The notes under the pieces: model-generated
Told to the model about the DNA's origin: nothing
The model's database searches: none
What the model saw: only the letters and a program-made list of their open reading frames with translations
Shown: in pieces, positions 18,073 to 26,921 of the stretch
Position numbering within the stretch: position 1 is the first letter of the stretch
Layout: each line of letters begins with the position of its first letter
Made by a program: the position numbers and the translations under genes
Source: Azospirillaceae bacterium
Lineage (GTDB): Bacteria > Pseudomonadota > Alphaproteobacteria > Azospirillales > Azospirillaceae
Assembly: GCA_031291675.1 (NCBI GenBank)
Contig: JARLIO010000023.1
Location: 1 to 54,522, forward strand
DNA: 54,522 nt
Direction of reading: 5' to 3'

Positions 18073-18906
18073 ATGAGCAGCGGAAAAGTTTTTTTCATCA
18101 CCGGCGCCAGTTCCGGCTTCGGACGCGCCATCGCGATCACAGCGGCGGAAGCCGGTCATACGGTCATCGCAACGGTGCGTAGCCGCGCGGCCCGCGATGA
18201 CATTGAGGCGGCGGCGTCCGGCCGCATCCACGCGGTCACGCTTGATGTCACCGATTTGGACTCTATTCCGGCCGTGGTGGAGACTGCCGAGACGGAATTC
18301 GGGCCGGTCGACGTGCTGATCAACAACGCGGGTTACGGCCACGAAGGCATCCTGGAGGAATCGCCGCTTGATGAAATGCGCCGCCAGTTCGAGGTCAACG
18401 TCTTCGGCGCCGTCGCGGTGGCCAAGTCCTTCTTGCCGAAGTTCCGGGGGCGACGGCGTGGTTTCATCGTCAATGTCACCTCGATGGGCGGTCTGATCAC
18501 CATGCCCGGCATCGCCTATTACTGTGGCAGCAAGTTCGCCCTTCAGGGCATTTCCGAGGTCATGCGTTCGGAGATGGCGCCGTTCGGCGTTCATGTGACG
18601 GCCCTTTGTCCCGGTTCTTTCCGCACCGACTGGGCCGGGCGCTCGATGGTCCGGAGCGAGCGCAGCATCGCCGACTATGACGAGCTGTTCGCACCGATCC
18701 GCAAGGCGCGCCAGGAGAAGAGCGGCCGGCAGCCTGGTGATCCCGCGAAGCTGGCCCGCGCGGTGTTGACCCTGATCGAAAGCGGCAATCCGCCGCCGCA
18801 GCTCCTGATGGGCAGCGACGCCCTGAAGCTGGTGCGCGACAAGCTCGCCCGCATGGCGGAAGAGATCGACACCTGGGAGCAGCTCACCGTGTCGACTGAC
18901 GGCTGA
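18073..18906 (+). CDS. Short-chain dehydrogenase/reductase (SDR)
   Basis: This 277-residue NAD(P)-dependent oxidoreductase has the cofactor-binding motif TGASSGFGRAIA (near residues 11-22), DVTDLDS, and the NNAGYG structural motif. The catalytic serine is in VNVTSMGGL and the YYCGSKFALQG stretch supplies the catalytic Tyr-x3-Lys. It starts at the ATG at 18073, preceded by AGGAAGAG; an earlier in-frame ATG at 18004 would overlap the divergent regulator. The classical SDR length is normal. The substrate is unknown and the AraC regulator is the likely controller. Confidence 0.92.
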   Translation: MSSGKVFFITGASSGFGRAIAITAAEAGHTVIATVRSRAARDDIEAAASGRIHAVTLDVTDLDSIPAVVETAETEFGPVDVLINNAGYGHEGILEESPLDEMRRQFEVNVFGAVAVAKSFLPKFRGRRRGFIVNVTSMGGLITMPGIAYYCGSKFALQGISEVMRSEMAPFGVHVTALCPGSFRTDWAGRSMVRSERSIADYDELFAPIRKARQEKSGRQPGDPAKLARAVLTLIESGNPPPQLLMGSDALKLVRDKLARMAEEIDTWEQLTVSTDG

Positions 18907-18990
18907 CCGGTCCCTCAAACGCCGAAATGCACTATGACCCGCCCCGGGGGCCATGCTCGGGCCCGCTGGGGTGGGTCTCTGCGGTTTTAT

Positions 18991-19012
18991 GGCTCACCTG
19001 GAGAGGTGAGCC
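18991..19012. terminator. Hairpin downstream of the SDR gene
   Basis: GGCTCACCT (18991-18999) and AGGTGAGCC (19004-19012) form a perfect 9-bp stem with a 4-base loop, 85 bases after the SDR stop. There is no T-run, so it may act as a weak or Rho-assisted terminator, or as a boundary structure of the accessory island that begins here. Confidence 0.4.
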
Positions 19013-19183
19013 GCTTTGCGGGCTCGTTTGATTCACGTGATGGCTGCGCGAGACCAAGTATTGGCACGCAACCCACCCGCCGACACCCGGTGGATTGCGA
19101 GCGGCCGATCGTTGTCGCAAACGTCTTCCGCCATGCAGATTCAAAGCGCCAGCCATCGTGAGCTTTGCGGGGTCAGCAAAAGC

Positions 19184-19432
19184 CTATCTCTTTACCACCG
19201 CGTCCCAAACCGCCTTTACTGACTCTTGGATCATTTGGTCCGCCAGAGCATCCTCAACATGGTCCAGGAACACCCGCTTGTCCAAGTCCAGCCTCAGCCC
19301 CAAGGCCTGCTCCTCGCCATGGTCGGCGTAACGCACCAGGACAAAACGCGACTCCGGGTCCCACCACTCCGCTCGGAGGAGCGAGATGCCATTCATGTCG
19401 GAAACGCTGCCGGCGAGACCTACTTGGTACAT
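19184..19432 (-). CDS. Small hypothetical protein, partner of the ART-like gene
   Basis: The product is 82 residues, mixed alpha/beta in character and acidic (LLRAEWWDPESRFVLVRYAD, then LGLRLDLDKRVFLDHVEDAL, then a C-terminal helix). It begins 36 bases after the stop of the putative ADP-ribosyltransferase-like gene on the same strand, so the two are probably co-transcribed, and AAGAGAT precedes its ATG. The size and position suit an immunity protein, antitoxin or accessory factor, but that is inference. No family is recognised. Confidence 0.55.
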   Translation of the reverse strand: MYQVGLAGSVSDMNGISLLRAEWWDPESRFVLVRYADHGEEQALGLRLDLDKRVFLDHVEDALADQMIQESVKAVWDAVVKR

Positions 19433-19468
19433 CTATCTCTTGGCGTTCAGGGTGTGCATGCGTGACAG

Positions 19469-20044
19469 TTAGAAAATGTCGAAACGGTTTATAACACATC
19501 CCCTCGGCAGATTGCCAATGATAAGGATTTCGGCATCACGCATGGCGTACACCATTGCCTCAAGCTCGATGCTCAAATTTGCCGGTCTCGGTATGCCTCC
19601 TCGTCCTGGTGGAAAAGATATCGGAGTTTGGAGGTAGTGTGCCATGGCCTTCGGATCGACGACACCAGCCAGGAAAGACTGAGAGCCATCGTGGTGGTAT
19701 GACGGGGAGGCCAGAGGGTTGGACACGCTGGACGCAATTTGGTTGACCGGGTCGATCACAAGCATGCCGGGTGGAAGAGGATCGACAATTTCGATTTCGT
19801 AGACGTGAGCCGGTCGGGCCGAGGTGGGCCGGCTACGGCTGGCGTTTCTAGCGTACGCAAGCGCGACCCCGTACGATTTTGTCAATGATATGCAAGGAGA
19901 CGTCACTGTTCCCCGCGCAATATGCTGCACGACGGCATGTACAGTGCTGGATCCGCCTGGATTGTGCGGGGCCAAGCCGGTTATGCGCAGATCGCGAGTA
20001 TGAAGGTGAGTGCCCACGCCCACCCCCTTATAGAAAAGGGCCAT
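19469..20044 (-). CDS. Putative ADP-ribosyltransferase-fold protein (possible toxin)
   Basis: This protein of about 191 residues lies in the low-GC island. MALFYKGVGVG opens it, HIARGTVTSPCISLTKSYG (near residue 44) resembles the S-x-S/T region of ADP-ribosyltransferases, and VYEIEIVDPLPPGM plus a late LSIELEAMVYAMRDAEIL segment supply conserved-looking acidic residues. A central SPSYHHDGSQSFLAGVV block is distinctive. The ART assignment rests on pattern resemblance only, and other NAD-binding folds remain possible. I chose the ATG at 20044 because GGGAG lies upstream; readings from 20083 or 20155 are also open. The small gene just downstream could encode its inhibitor. Confidence 0.6.
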   Translation of the reverse strand: MALFYKGVGVGTHLHTRDLRITGLAPHNPGGSSTVHAVVQHIARGTVTSPCISLTKSYGVALAYARNASRSRPTSARPAHVYEIEIVDPLPPGMLVIDPVNQIASSVSNPLASPSYHHDGSQSFLAGVVDPKAMAHYLQTPISFPPGRGGIPRPANLSIELEAMVYAMRDAEILIIGNLPRGCVINRFDIF

Positions 20045-20396
20045 CCACCCGCGCTCCCACGTTTCGTCTCGACTAGCAGCCATTCCTTCCCAGAAACGAC
20101 CGTCTTGACACGCACTCCTACCACAATGGGCATTCCAAGACAATTCGAGGTACAAGTTTTATCATGGCCGGTCGCCCGATAGTTCACGGCGGTGAAGAGC
20201 AATTCGCCCTGGCCGCCCGCGCTTAGGCCCGCCAGGGCGGATTCTTGCGGTTTTAGGCCGGGCGCTGAAGGGGCCACATTTTGAAGTTGTGTTTTACACG
20301 ACATTCTGACTCGTTTTTGCCGACTTATTGCTCACGCCTCGACGGCCATAGTGACGACAACAGACAGCGGACATTTGTCAGGCTGAGGGAAATGTA

Positions 20397-20567
20397 ATGA
20401 CCTCTGGTCCGTCAAATCAAAATCGGCTCATCCGTTCAGCAGCGAAATTCCTCACTCACTCGGCCTCGACTTCATCGGGGACGAGTATCTTATCAATACA
20501 GTATGAAACGTCTCCCTTGCAGTATTGCGGGATTACGGTGACAGTCTATTCAACACGGTTGACTTAG
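20397..20567 (+). CDS. Small hypothetical ORF
   Basis: A 56-codon frame opens at an ATG with a well-spaced GAGGG. It reads a Ser/Thr-rich peptide (MTSGPSNQNRLIRSAAKFLT at the front) and runs into the left arm of the 107-bp inverted-repeat element, where it stops. It has no recognisable domain. It may be a gene truncated by that insertion, or chance. Confidence 0.22.
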   Translation: MTSGPSNQNRLIRSAAKFLTHSASTSSGTSILSIQYETSPLQYCGITVTVYSTRLT

Positions 20568-20638
20568 TCTGCTGACGTTCGGGTTTTTCTGGAATTGGTG
20601 CTGACATACCAGAGAAAAACGTAAACTGTCACCGTAAT
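20532..20638. repeat. 107-bp element with 14-bp terminal inverted repeats
   Basis: ATTACGGTGACAGT (20532-20545) and ACTGTCACCGTAAT (20625-20638) are perfect inverted arms. Inside them, GTTTTTCTGG and CCAGAGAAAAAC form a second, imperfect inverted pair, so the whole could fold into a nested hairpin. No target-site duplication is obvious. It abuts the point where homology of the IS3 orfA ends. It could be a MITE, a REP-like element or joined IS ends. Confidence 0.55.
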
Positions 20639-20837
20639 TCTGCTTTTCCGCCCGCCCGCCACCCTTGCTGAGTACGCCGCAAGCGCCCTCGACCTGCAAC
20701 CGTTTCCACCCGTTGACCCGCGTCGGGTCGGCGCCATGTTTGGCGGCGATCTCCGCCATCGTCATTTCGCCCTTCGATACCTCAAGCGCCACCTTGCCCT
20801 TGAATGCCAGTCTGTGATTGCGACGGGTTTTGCTCAT
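20550..20837 (-). pseudogene. Truncated IS3-family transposase OrfA
   Basis: The first ~65 residues match the IS3/IS911 OrfA helix-turn-helix protein (MSKTRRNHRLAFKGKVALEV, then MTMAEIAAKHGADPTRVNGW and KRLQVEGACGVLSKGGG). After about 20640 the frame enters the inverted-repeat element and the remaining residues are not transposase. No OrfB integrase is present. This is therefore a dead insertion-sequence remnant. Confidence 0.8.
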
Positions 20838-20998
20838 GATCCGTGGTCCGTCCTGTCGTGGGCGAGATCAGAACCAGAGCCAAGCTCGTCGTCCAGTTTT
20901 TCGGGACCAGCTCAAGATGGCCTTGGTTCATTGAGCCCCAGTCCTGTTTCACGGATGTCCCGTCACCTGTCCTTAACGCACCGCAAGATTTAACGTCG

Positions 20999-22036
20999 TC
21001 ATGGGGCACCCAGATGCCCGTCGTCGATGAATTGCGGGCCAAGTTCGGCGATGGCGACCATCGGGTCGATCGGGTCGCCCCAAATCCGCTGTCGTTCTGT
21101 CGGATCCAGTTTCCAAAATGCGGCTAGTGCTGTCGTGTTGGCGAAGTGCGGCCATAGCTTGGCATCGCCGATGATCTTGGTGATCGCTGTCCGTGCCACG
21201 TGCTCTAGGATCGCCTCCTTCCTCATGATCTCTAGGCGGATGTTGCGGTCGAAGGATTCAAGGTATCTGTTTTCATGCAGGTGTTCTACCGCGCTCCGGA
21301 TTTTGTACATATCGCCGAACAGACTATGGAGGCGCGGGCCGACGAATAGTTCCGTCCGGCTCTTGAACTGGCTTCCCGTCCGCCCGGTGTCAGGCAGGAT
21401 GAGTCCGTCGATGCAGCGGCAGTATTGGTGCAAGCGGTCTAGGATCTCGCCGACCGTACGGGTCTCGACATAAAGACTTAGCGTTCGGAACAGCCGCCAG
21501 TGGCCACCGACCAACGGAGACTTAGCTAACGCGGAGACGTTGTCCCCGAGCTTGGCTGCCAAGCGGATGTCAGAAGCCAGAATCGGCGGGTGTGGTCGGA
21601 ACTGGCACGGGACCGGGGATTCCATGTCTTGCTGTTGGCGGATGTCAGTCTCGCCGTCCCGACGTGCCCCCGTCAGCATGATCGGCTTGTGCGCAGGAGC
21701 GAACGTGCTGGCGAGAAGCAGACCCACGTAGAACTGATAGACTGCGTTCTTTAGTTCGTTGTTCTCGTCATCCAGCAGTTCCGGCTTGTCGGTTGGTTTC
21801 TTGGCCAGAAGGAATAGATTGCATTCCTCGACCTCGCCAGAACGAATACTACCGAGCCATTGTTGCCAATATTTCGGTATCTTGAATCCCACGCCGGACA
21901 CAGCCCAAAGATTCGGCGATACCTGACAGGATGCGATACTGTCGGTCGTGGCCGACAGTCCGATGAAAGCGTACTTCTCTCCGTCCTCGATCCATGATGC
22001 GGGGCCGGTTCCGTTGCCACCTTTTCCATTGTTCAT
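20999..22036 (-). CDS. HEPN-like domain protein (putative RNase, defence-related?)
   Basis: This 345-residue protein starts at the ATG at 22036, preceded by GGGAG. The N-terminal ~185 residues are unrecognised. The C-terminal part is helical and resembles HEPN domains of the ApeA type: EILDRLHQYCRCIDGLILP, then QFKSRTELFVGPR, then MYKIRSAVEHLHENRYLES. Arg247 and His252 in RSAVEH fit the R-x4-H catalytic motif of HEPN ribonucleases. It lies in the accessory island beside IS remnants. HEPN proteins often act as tRNA- or mRNA-cutting toxins or anti-phage effectors; that role here is inferred. No nucleotidyltransferase partner gene is adjacent. Confidence 0.65.
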   Translation of the reverse strand: MNNGKGGNGTGPASWIEDGEKYAFIGLSATTDSIASCQVSPNLWAVSGVGFKIPKYWQQWLGSIRSGEVEECNLFLLAKKPTDKPELLDDENNELKNAVYQFYVGLLLASTFAPAHKPIMLTGARRDGETDIRQQQDMESPVPCQFRPHPPILASDIRLAAKLGDNVSALAKSPLVGGHWRLFRTLSLYVETRTVGEILDRLHQYCRCIDGLILPDTGRTGSQFKSRTELFVGPRLHSLFGDMYKIRSAVEHLHENRYLESFDRNIRLEIMRKEAILEHVARTAITKIIGDAKLWPHFANTTALAAFWKLDPTERQRIWGDPIDPMVAIAELGPQFIDDGHLGAP

Positions 22037-22379
22037 TCGATTGCTCCCGTCGCCTATCGGCGGAACGCCGCGAACAAAACGATCACCGCAATCGCCAGTT
22101 CCCAGAGCCAACCCTCGCCGAGTCAGTCACCAAATCTGATGCACATAGAAGAGATGCGACGGCTTATTGCTCGCCGTTGGTCATCGAAGCGGCACCTTCA
22201 AATAGAATCAAGGACTCCGGCCCTTAAAGAAGTCCAGTCTGCCGTACCAAGGAGGGCGTGGCGGAGTGTCCGTTCGTTTGCGGACACACCGACCTTCGTT
22301 TTGGCTAAACCTCAGTGCGCTCCACAAGAGCGGCACCGAAATTACTGCGGTTGGAGGTGAAACTATGGCGCCCATCTTA
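22037..22379. other. Accessory intergenic region with a hairpin
   Basis: No supportable gene. GTGTCCG (22266-22272) and CGGACAC (22281-22287) form a 7-bp stem with an 8-base loop. The composition is less GC-rich than the core genome. The promoter of the HEPN-like gene is probably in the first 80 bases. Confidence 0.4.
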
Positions 22380-22589
22380 TTAAGGTTTGCGCCATTTGTC
22401 AGGGCTGCCACCTTTGGTATGTCGCACCCGCTCGACCAACGGCTGGGCGCCAGGATTCAACACTCTTGCCCGACTGATAGCCTCTGTCTGCGTCGGAAGG
22501 ACGTCGCTCGCCCTTTGAGAGTTTGGCTTCCTGACGGCGTAATCGCCTTGTTGCGGTCGTCGCTCCACGAATAAACGTTCCTTGGTCAT
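22380..22589 (-). CDS. DUF2188 family protein
   Basis: This small basic protein has 69 residues. It follows the DUF2188 pattern: an N-terminal VERRPQQGDYAVRKPNSQRAS (a wAVrregs-like strand), then PTQTEAISRARVLN and a VRHTKGGSPDKWRKP tail with the typical h-P-d-W-R ending. AAGGAT precedes the ATG with good spacing. DUF2188 genes are small, often plasmid- or island-borne and of unknown function. It is the last gene of the island before nrdJ. Confidence 0.68.
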   Translation of the reverse strand: MTKERLFVERRPQQGDYAVRKPNSQRASDVLPTQTEAISRARVLNPGAQPLVERVRHTKGGSPDKWRKP

Positions 22590-22618
22590 CGTAAACTATC
22601 CTTCTTGATAGAGTGATT

Positions 22619-22630
22619 CCCCCCCCCCCC
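22619..22630. repeat. Homopolymer tract of 12 C
   Basis: Twelve consecutive C residues lie about 30 bases upstream of the DUF2188 start. Such a tract is prone to slippage in replication and to sequencing error; in the promoter region it could vary expression. Confidence 0.7.
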
Positions 22631-22754
22631 GGAAATTTCCCAACAGTCCACCGCACCTTGGAGCGCAGCGGACTGTTGCTTCGTTTGCGGGCAAACTATG
22701 CTGAAATTCGGCTAAACATCGCCGTATTTCTCAATCACAGGGACACCCGTCCGA

Positions 22755-25700
22755 TTACGAGCAGCCCGTCGTGCTCCCGCAGGTCTCGCATTTCAGGCAA
22801 GTCCCGTTGCGGACCATGGTCATGTTGCCGCATTCGCTGCACGCGTCGCCTTCGTAGCCCTTGGCGCGCGCTTCGCGGATGGCGTCCATGCGATGATCAT
22901 GCATGCCGGTGTAGCTGGCGCCGACCATCGCGGCCGAGGCGATCGCCGCCTCGCTGCCCCCGCCATAGGCGCGCGCCGCATCGGTTCCGGTGGCCAGCGC
23001 CACGGCACTCGCGGCCGGGGCGAAGCGGTTGGCCCCGCCTTGCAGCACCCGCAGGTTGGAGCGGACATAGCCGGTGCTGGTGACGCGCTTGACCGCCTCC
23101 ATCGTTTCCTTGGTGACCTGGGTCGCCATCGGTGGCAGGTCGCCTTCCTTGTGCCCCTTGCCCATGCTGTCGGGGCTGACATCGTCCGGCGTGGCATGGG
23201 CGAGGTCGGTGCGCCGCAGATAGGAGATCGCCAGTTCGCGGAAGATGTAGTCGATGACGCTGGTCGCCATCTTGATCGCGTCATTGCCCTGGACCATGCC
23301 CGACGGCTCAAACCGCGTGAAGGTGAAGGCCTCGACGAACTCCTCCAGCGGCACGCCATATTGCAGGCCGATCGAGATCGCGATCGCGAAATTGTTCATC
23401 AACGAGCGGAACGCCGCACCTTCCTTGTGCATGTCGATGAAGATCTCGCCCAGCCGGCCTTCCTCATACTCGCCGGTGCGCAGATAGACCTTGTGGCCAC
23501 CGACCACGGCCTTCTGGGTATAGCCCTTGCGCCGGTCGGGCAGGCGGTCGCGCCGGGCCTGGCCGACGCGCTCGATGATCTTCTCGACGATACGTTCGGC
23601 GGCCATCGGCGCCCGGGCGGCGTTGGGCGCCTCGATGATATCGTCGATCATCTCCTCATCATCGCCCAGGACCTGGGCCGACAGCGGCTGGCTCAGCTTG
23701 GAGCCGTCGCGATACAGCGCGTTGGCCTTCAGCCCGAGGCGCCAGCTCAGCAGGTAGGCCTCCTTGCACTGGTCGACCGTCGCCGAATTGGGCATGTTGA
23801 TGGTCTTGGAGATCGCCCCCGAGATGAAGGGCTGCGCCGCCGCCATCATATAGATGTGCGACTCGGTCGACAGGCAGCGCTTGCCGATGCGGCCGCAGGG
23901 ATTGGCGCAGTCGAACACCGGCAGGTGCTCGTCCTTGAGGTGCGGTGCGCCTTCCAACGTCATCGCTCCGCAGCACCAGGTGTTGGCGGCTTCGATCTCG
24001 CCCTTGGTGAAGCCGAGATGGGTCAGGATGTCGAAGCTGACGTCTTCGAGCTGTTCCTGGCTGATGCCCAACTGCTCGACGCAGAAGGCTTCGCCCAGGG
24101 TCCATTTGTTGAAGGCGAACTTGATGTCGAAGGCCGAGGCCAGGGCGCCCTCGATCACCGCCAGGGCGGTGTCGTCGAAGCCCTTGGCGCGCAGGATCTC
24201 ATGGTTGATCGCCGGGCTGTCCTTCAGGCTGCCATGGCCGACCGCATAGAGTTCGATGGCCCGGGCCTGCTGGGCATTGTAGCCGAGATGGGCCAGGGCC
24301 TCGGGGACCACCCGGTTGATGATCTTGAAATAGCCGCCGCCGGCCAGCTTCTTGAATTTCACCAGCGCGAAATCGGGCTCGATGCCGGTCGTGTCGCAAT
24401 CCATCACCAGGCCGATCGTCCCGGTCGGCGCGACCACCGTGGTCTGGGCGTTGCGGAAACCGTGCTTTTCACCGCGCTCCAGCGCCTGGTCCCAGACGCG
24501 GCGGGCCGCCTCGGTCAGGGTGGGGTCGGGGCAATCGGCAATCGCCAGCGCCACCGGCGCCACGGACAGCGCCTCATAGCCCACGGCCTCGCCGTGGGCG
24601 GCGCGGCGGTGGTTGCGGATCACCCGCAGCATGGCGTCGCGGTTGGCGGCAAAGCCGGCGAACGGCCCCAACTCCTGCGCCATTTCGGCCGAGGTCGCAT
24701 AGGCGGCGCCGGTCATGATCGCGGAAATCGCGCCGCCGATCGCCCGACCTTCCGGGCTGTCATAGGAATGGCCCGCGGCCATCAGCAAACCGCCCAGATT
24801 GGCGTAGCCCAGGCCCAGGGTGCGGAAGCGATAGGAACGGTCGGCGATCTCGCGGCTCGGGAACTGGGCCATCAACACCGAGATTTCCAGGGCGATGGTC
24901 CAGAGGCGGCAGGCATGTTCAAAGCTGTCGGTGTCGAACCGGCCGTCGGCGTGGCGGAACTGGATCAGGTTCAGCGAGGCCAGATTGCACGCCGTGTCAT
25001 CCAGGAACATGTATTCCGAGCACGGATTGGAGGCGTTGATCCGCCCCGATTCCGGGCAGGTGTGCCATTCGTTGATCGTGGTGTCGAACTGGACCCCCGG
25101 GTCGGCACAGGCCCAGGCGGCATGGCCGATCTTGTCCCAGAGCTCGCGCGCCGGCAGGGTTTTGGCGATCTTGCCGTCGGTGCGGCGGATCAGCTGCCAC
25201 TCCCCGTCTTCCAGCACCGCCTCAATGAAGTTGTTGGCGATGCGCACCGAATTGTTGGAATTCTGGCCCGAGACCGTCAGATAGGCTTCGCTGTCCCAAT
25301 CGGTGTCATAGGTGCGGAATTCGATGTGGCTGAAACCCTGGCCCGCGAACTGCATCACCCGCTGAATGTAATTCTCGGGGATCATCACCTTGCGGGCGGC
25401 GATGATCGCCTTTTTCAGCGCCTTGTTCTGCTTGGGGTCGAGCCGGTCGGGGCCCTCCATGCTGCGGCACGCCTGCATGACCTCATTGAGGAATTTGTGG
25501 GCCAGTTTCGACCCGGCGACCAGGGCGGCGACCTTCTGCTCCTCGATGACCTTCCAGTCGATGAAGGCTTCGATATCCGGATGATCGAGGTCGACGGTGA
25601 CCATCTTGGCGGCGCGCCGCGTGGTTCCGCCCGACTTGATCGCGCCGGCGGCGCGGTCACCGATCTTGAGAAAGCTCATCAGGCCCGACGACCGCCCGCC

Positions 25701-26441
25701 ACCGGAAAGCCGCTCGCCGTCGCCGCGCAATTTGGAGAAATTCGAGCCGGTGCCCGAGCCATATTTGAACAGCCGGGCCTCGCGGACCCACAGGTCCATG
25801 ATCCCGCCCTCGTTGACCAGATCGTCGGAGACCGACTGGATGAAGCAGGCGTGCGGTTGCGGATGCTCGTAGGCCGAGGCTGAAGCGGTCACTTCACCGC
25901 TTTGCGGGTCGACATAGAAATGCCCCTGGGCCGGGCCATCGATGCCATAGGCCCAGTGCAGGCCGGTATTGAACCATTGCGGGCTGTTGGGGGCCGCCAT
26001 CTGGCGGCACAGCATCGCGCGCATTTCGTCGTAAAACGCCCTGGCGTCGGCTTCGGTGTCGAAATAACCACCATTCCAGCCCCAATAGGTCCAGGTGCCG
26101 GCCATGCGATCGAACACCGCGCGGGCGTCGGTTTCGCCGCACCAGCGCTTTTCCTTGGGCAGCTTTTTCAGCGCCGCATCGTCGGCCTGGCGCCGCCACA
26201 GCCAGGACGGGACCGTGTTTTCCTCGACCGGCTTCAGGGCCGCCGGGACGCCCGCCTTGCGCAGATATTTCTGTGCCAGAATATCGCAGGCGACCTGGCT
26301 CCAGGCGGTCGGAACCGCCAGATCCTGGGCCTGAAAGACGACCGAACCGTCGGGATTGCGGATTTCGCTGGAGGTGACCCGAAATTCGATCCCGGCATAG
26401 GCATCCTGGCCCGCGGTGGTAAGGCGTCTCTCGATACGCAT
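22755..26441 (-). CDS. nrdJ: Vitamin B12-dependent ribonucleotide reductase (class II)
   Basis: This 1228-residue enzyme reduces ribonucleotides to deoxyribonucleotides with adenosylcobalamin as radical source. The N-terminal domain holds [15 protein letters not shown], followed by [16 protein letters not shown]. The catalytic barrel carries the [20 protein letters not shown] motif and [20 protein letters not shown] long C-terminal extension ends in a zinc-ribbon-like and redox tail ([25 protein letters not shown]). AGAGG lies 6 bases before the ATG. No class I nrdA/B is in the window. The leader has a 12-bp inverted repeat but no recognisable cobalamin riboswitch. Confidence 0.97.
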   Translation of the reverse strand: MRIERRLTTAGQDAYAGIEFRVTSSEIRNPDGSVVFQAQDLAVPTAWSQVACDILAQKYLRKAGVPAALKPVEENTVPSWLWRRQADDAALKKLPKEKRWCGETDARAVFDRMAGTWTYWGWNGGYFDTEADARAFYDEMRAMLCRQMAAPNSPQWFNTGLHWAYGIDGPAQGHFYVDPQSGEVTASASAYEHPQPHACFIQSVSDDLVNEGGIMDLWVREARLFKYGSGTGSNFSKLRGDGERLSGGGRSSGLMSFLKIGDRAAGAIKSGGTTRRAAKMVTVDLDHPDIEAFIDWKVIEEQKVAALVAGSKLAHKFLNEVMQACRSMEGPDRLDPKQNKALKKAIIAARKVMIPENYIQRVMQFAGQGFSHIEFRTYDTDWDSEAYLTVSGQNSNNSVRIANNFIEAVLEDGEWQLIRRTDGKIAKTLPARELWDKIGHAAWACADPGVQFDTTINEWHTCPESGRINASNPCSEYMFLDDTACNLASLNLIQFRHADGRFDTDSFEHACRLWTIALEISVLMAQFPSREIADRSYRFRTLGLGYANLGGLLMAAGHSYDSPEGRAIGGAISAIMTGAAYATSAEMAQELGPFAGFAANRDAMLRVIRNHRRAAHGEAVGYEALSVAPVALAIADCPDPTLTEAARRVWDQALERGEKHGFRNAQTTVVAPTGTIGLVMDCDTTGIEPDFALVKFKKLAGGGYFKIINRVVPEALAHLGYNAQQARAIELYAVGHGSLKDSPAINHEILRAKGFDDTALAVIEGALASAFDIKFAFNKWTLGEAFCVEQLGISQEQLEDVSFDILTHLGFTKGEIEAANTWCCGAMTLEGAPHLKDEHLPVFDCANPCGRIGKRCLSTESHIYMMAAAQPFISGAISKTINMPNSATVDQCKEAYLLSWRLGLKANALYRDGSKLSQPLSAQVLGDDEEMIDDIIEAPNAARAPMAAERIVEKIIERVGQARRDRLPDRRKGYTQKAVVGGHKVYLRTGEYEEGRLGEIFIDMHKEGAAFRSLMNNFAIAISIGLQYGVPLEEFVEAFTFTRFEPSGMVQGNDAIKMATSVIDYIFRELAISYLRRTDLAHATPDDVSPDSMGKGHKEGDLPPMATQVTKETMEAVKRVTSTGYVRSNLRVLQGGANRFAPAASAVALATGTDAARAYGGGSEAAIASAAMVGASYTGMHDHRMDAIREARAKGYEGDACSECGNMTMVRNGTCLKCETCGSTTGCS

Positions 26442-26466
26442 GGTCGACCTCTGTTCTCTTTGGCAA

Positions 26467-26599
26467 CGTCACACCACCGCCGCGCCTGACGCGCCCAAGG
26501 CGCTGAAAAAGCTGACGTCTGGAGGTGGGATGAACGGAATGACGGAAGCCAGTGTGCCACAGATTTGCGGCGAGGCAACCATATTTTGGTGGTGTGACG
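26467..26599. promoter_or_regulatory. 12-bp inverted repeat bracketing the nrdJ leader
   Basis: CGTCACACCACC (26467-26478) and GGTGGTGTGACG (26588-26599) are perfect inverted arms 109 bases apart, upstream of nrdJ. The distal arm overlaps CAACCATATTTTGGTG (26576-26591), an imperfect palindrome with the central ATAT and flanking C/G of an NrdR box. The arms could pair in the RNA leader or bind a repressor; both roles are inferred. Confidence 0.45.
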
Positions 26600-26670
26600 G
26601 ATCGACCCACTAGATCGGGTAACAGCGTGTTGTTCCGATGCCACGGGCGGAGCCGATGCCCGGGATCATT

Positions 26671-26780
26671 CGGAATTCCGGGGCGATCGCTGAAATCGCC
26701 AGCAACGTGCAGCATGCGGCCAGCGGGACGCAGGATATTGCCGCCAAAATCGGCGGCGTCACCCAGGCCGTGCCCTGCGG
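26671..26780 (+). pseudogene. Relic of a chemoreceptor C-terminus
   Basis: The plus strand reads IAEIASNVQHAASGTQDIAA and then KIGGVTQAV, a close match to the end of methyl-accepting chemotaxis proteins. It is only ~35 codons long, lacks the rest of the protein and runs on into unrelated residues. It is a gene remnant, not a functional gene. Confidence 0.65.
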
Positions 26781-26921
26781 CCCGCCGGATGACGCTGCGG
26801 CCTGGACGGATGATGCGCCAGATGCCATAGTCCGGGCAAGGGTGGGGGTGAACCGCAGGTTGGCCCCGCTTTCCTGTTGTGTCATCCCAGCCGGGGGCGT
26901 GTGCCCCGCCAAAGAGTGACC

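Noticed and set aside
20782-21042. 86-codon minus-strand frame over the IS remnant and HEPN-like gene end
   Set aside because: It overlaps both better-supported genes and has no family resemblance.
22893-25883. 996-codon plus-strand frame
   Set aside because: It is antisense to nrdJ and reads only low-complexity Arg/Gly/Leu-rich sequence, the usual shadow of a GC-rich gene.
26442-26640. Cobalamin riboswitch upstream of nrdJ
   Set aside because: Neither the B12 box nor the conserved core could be found by eye; only a 12-bp inverted repeat is present.
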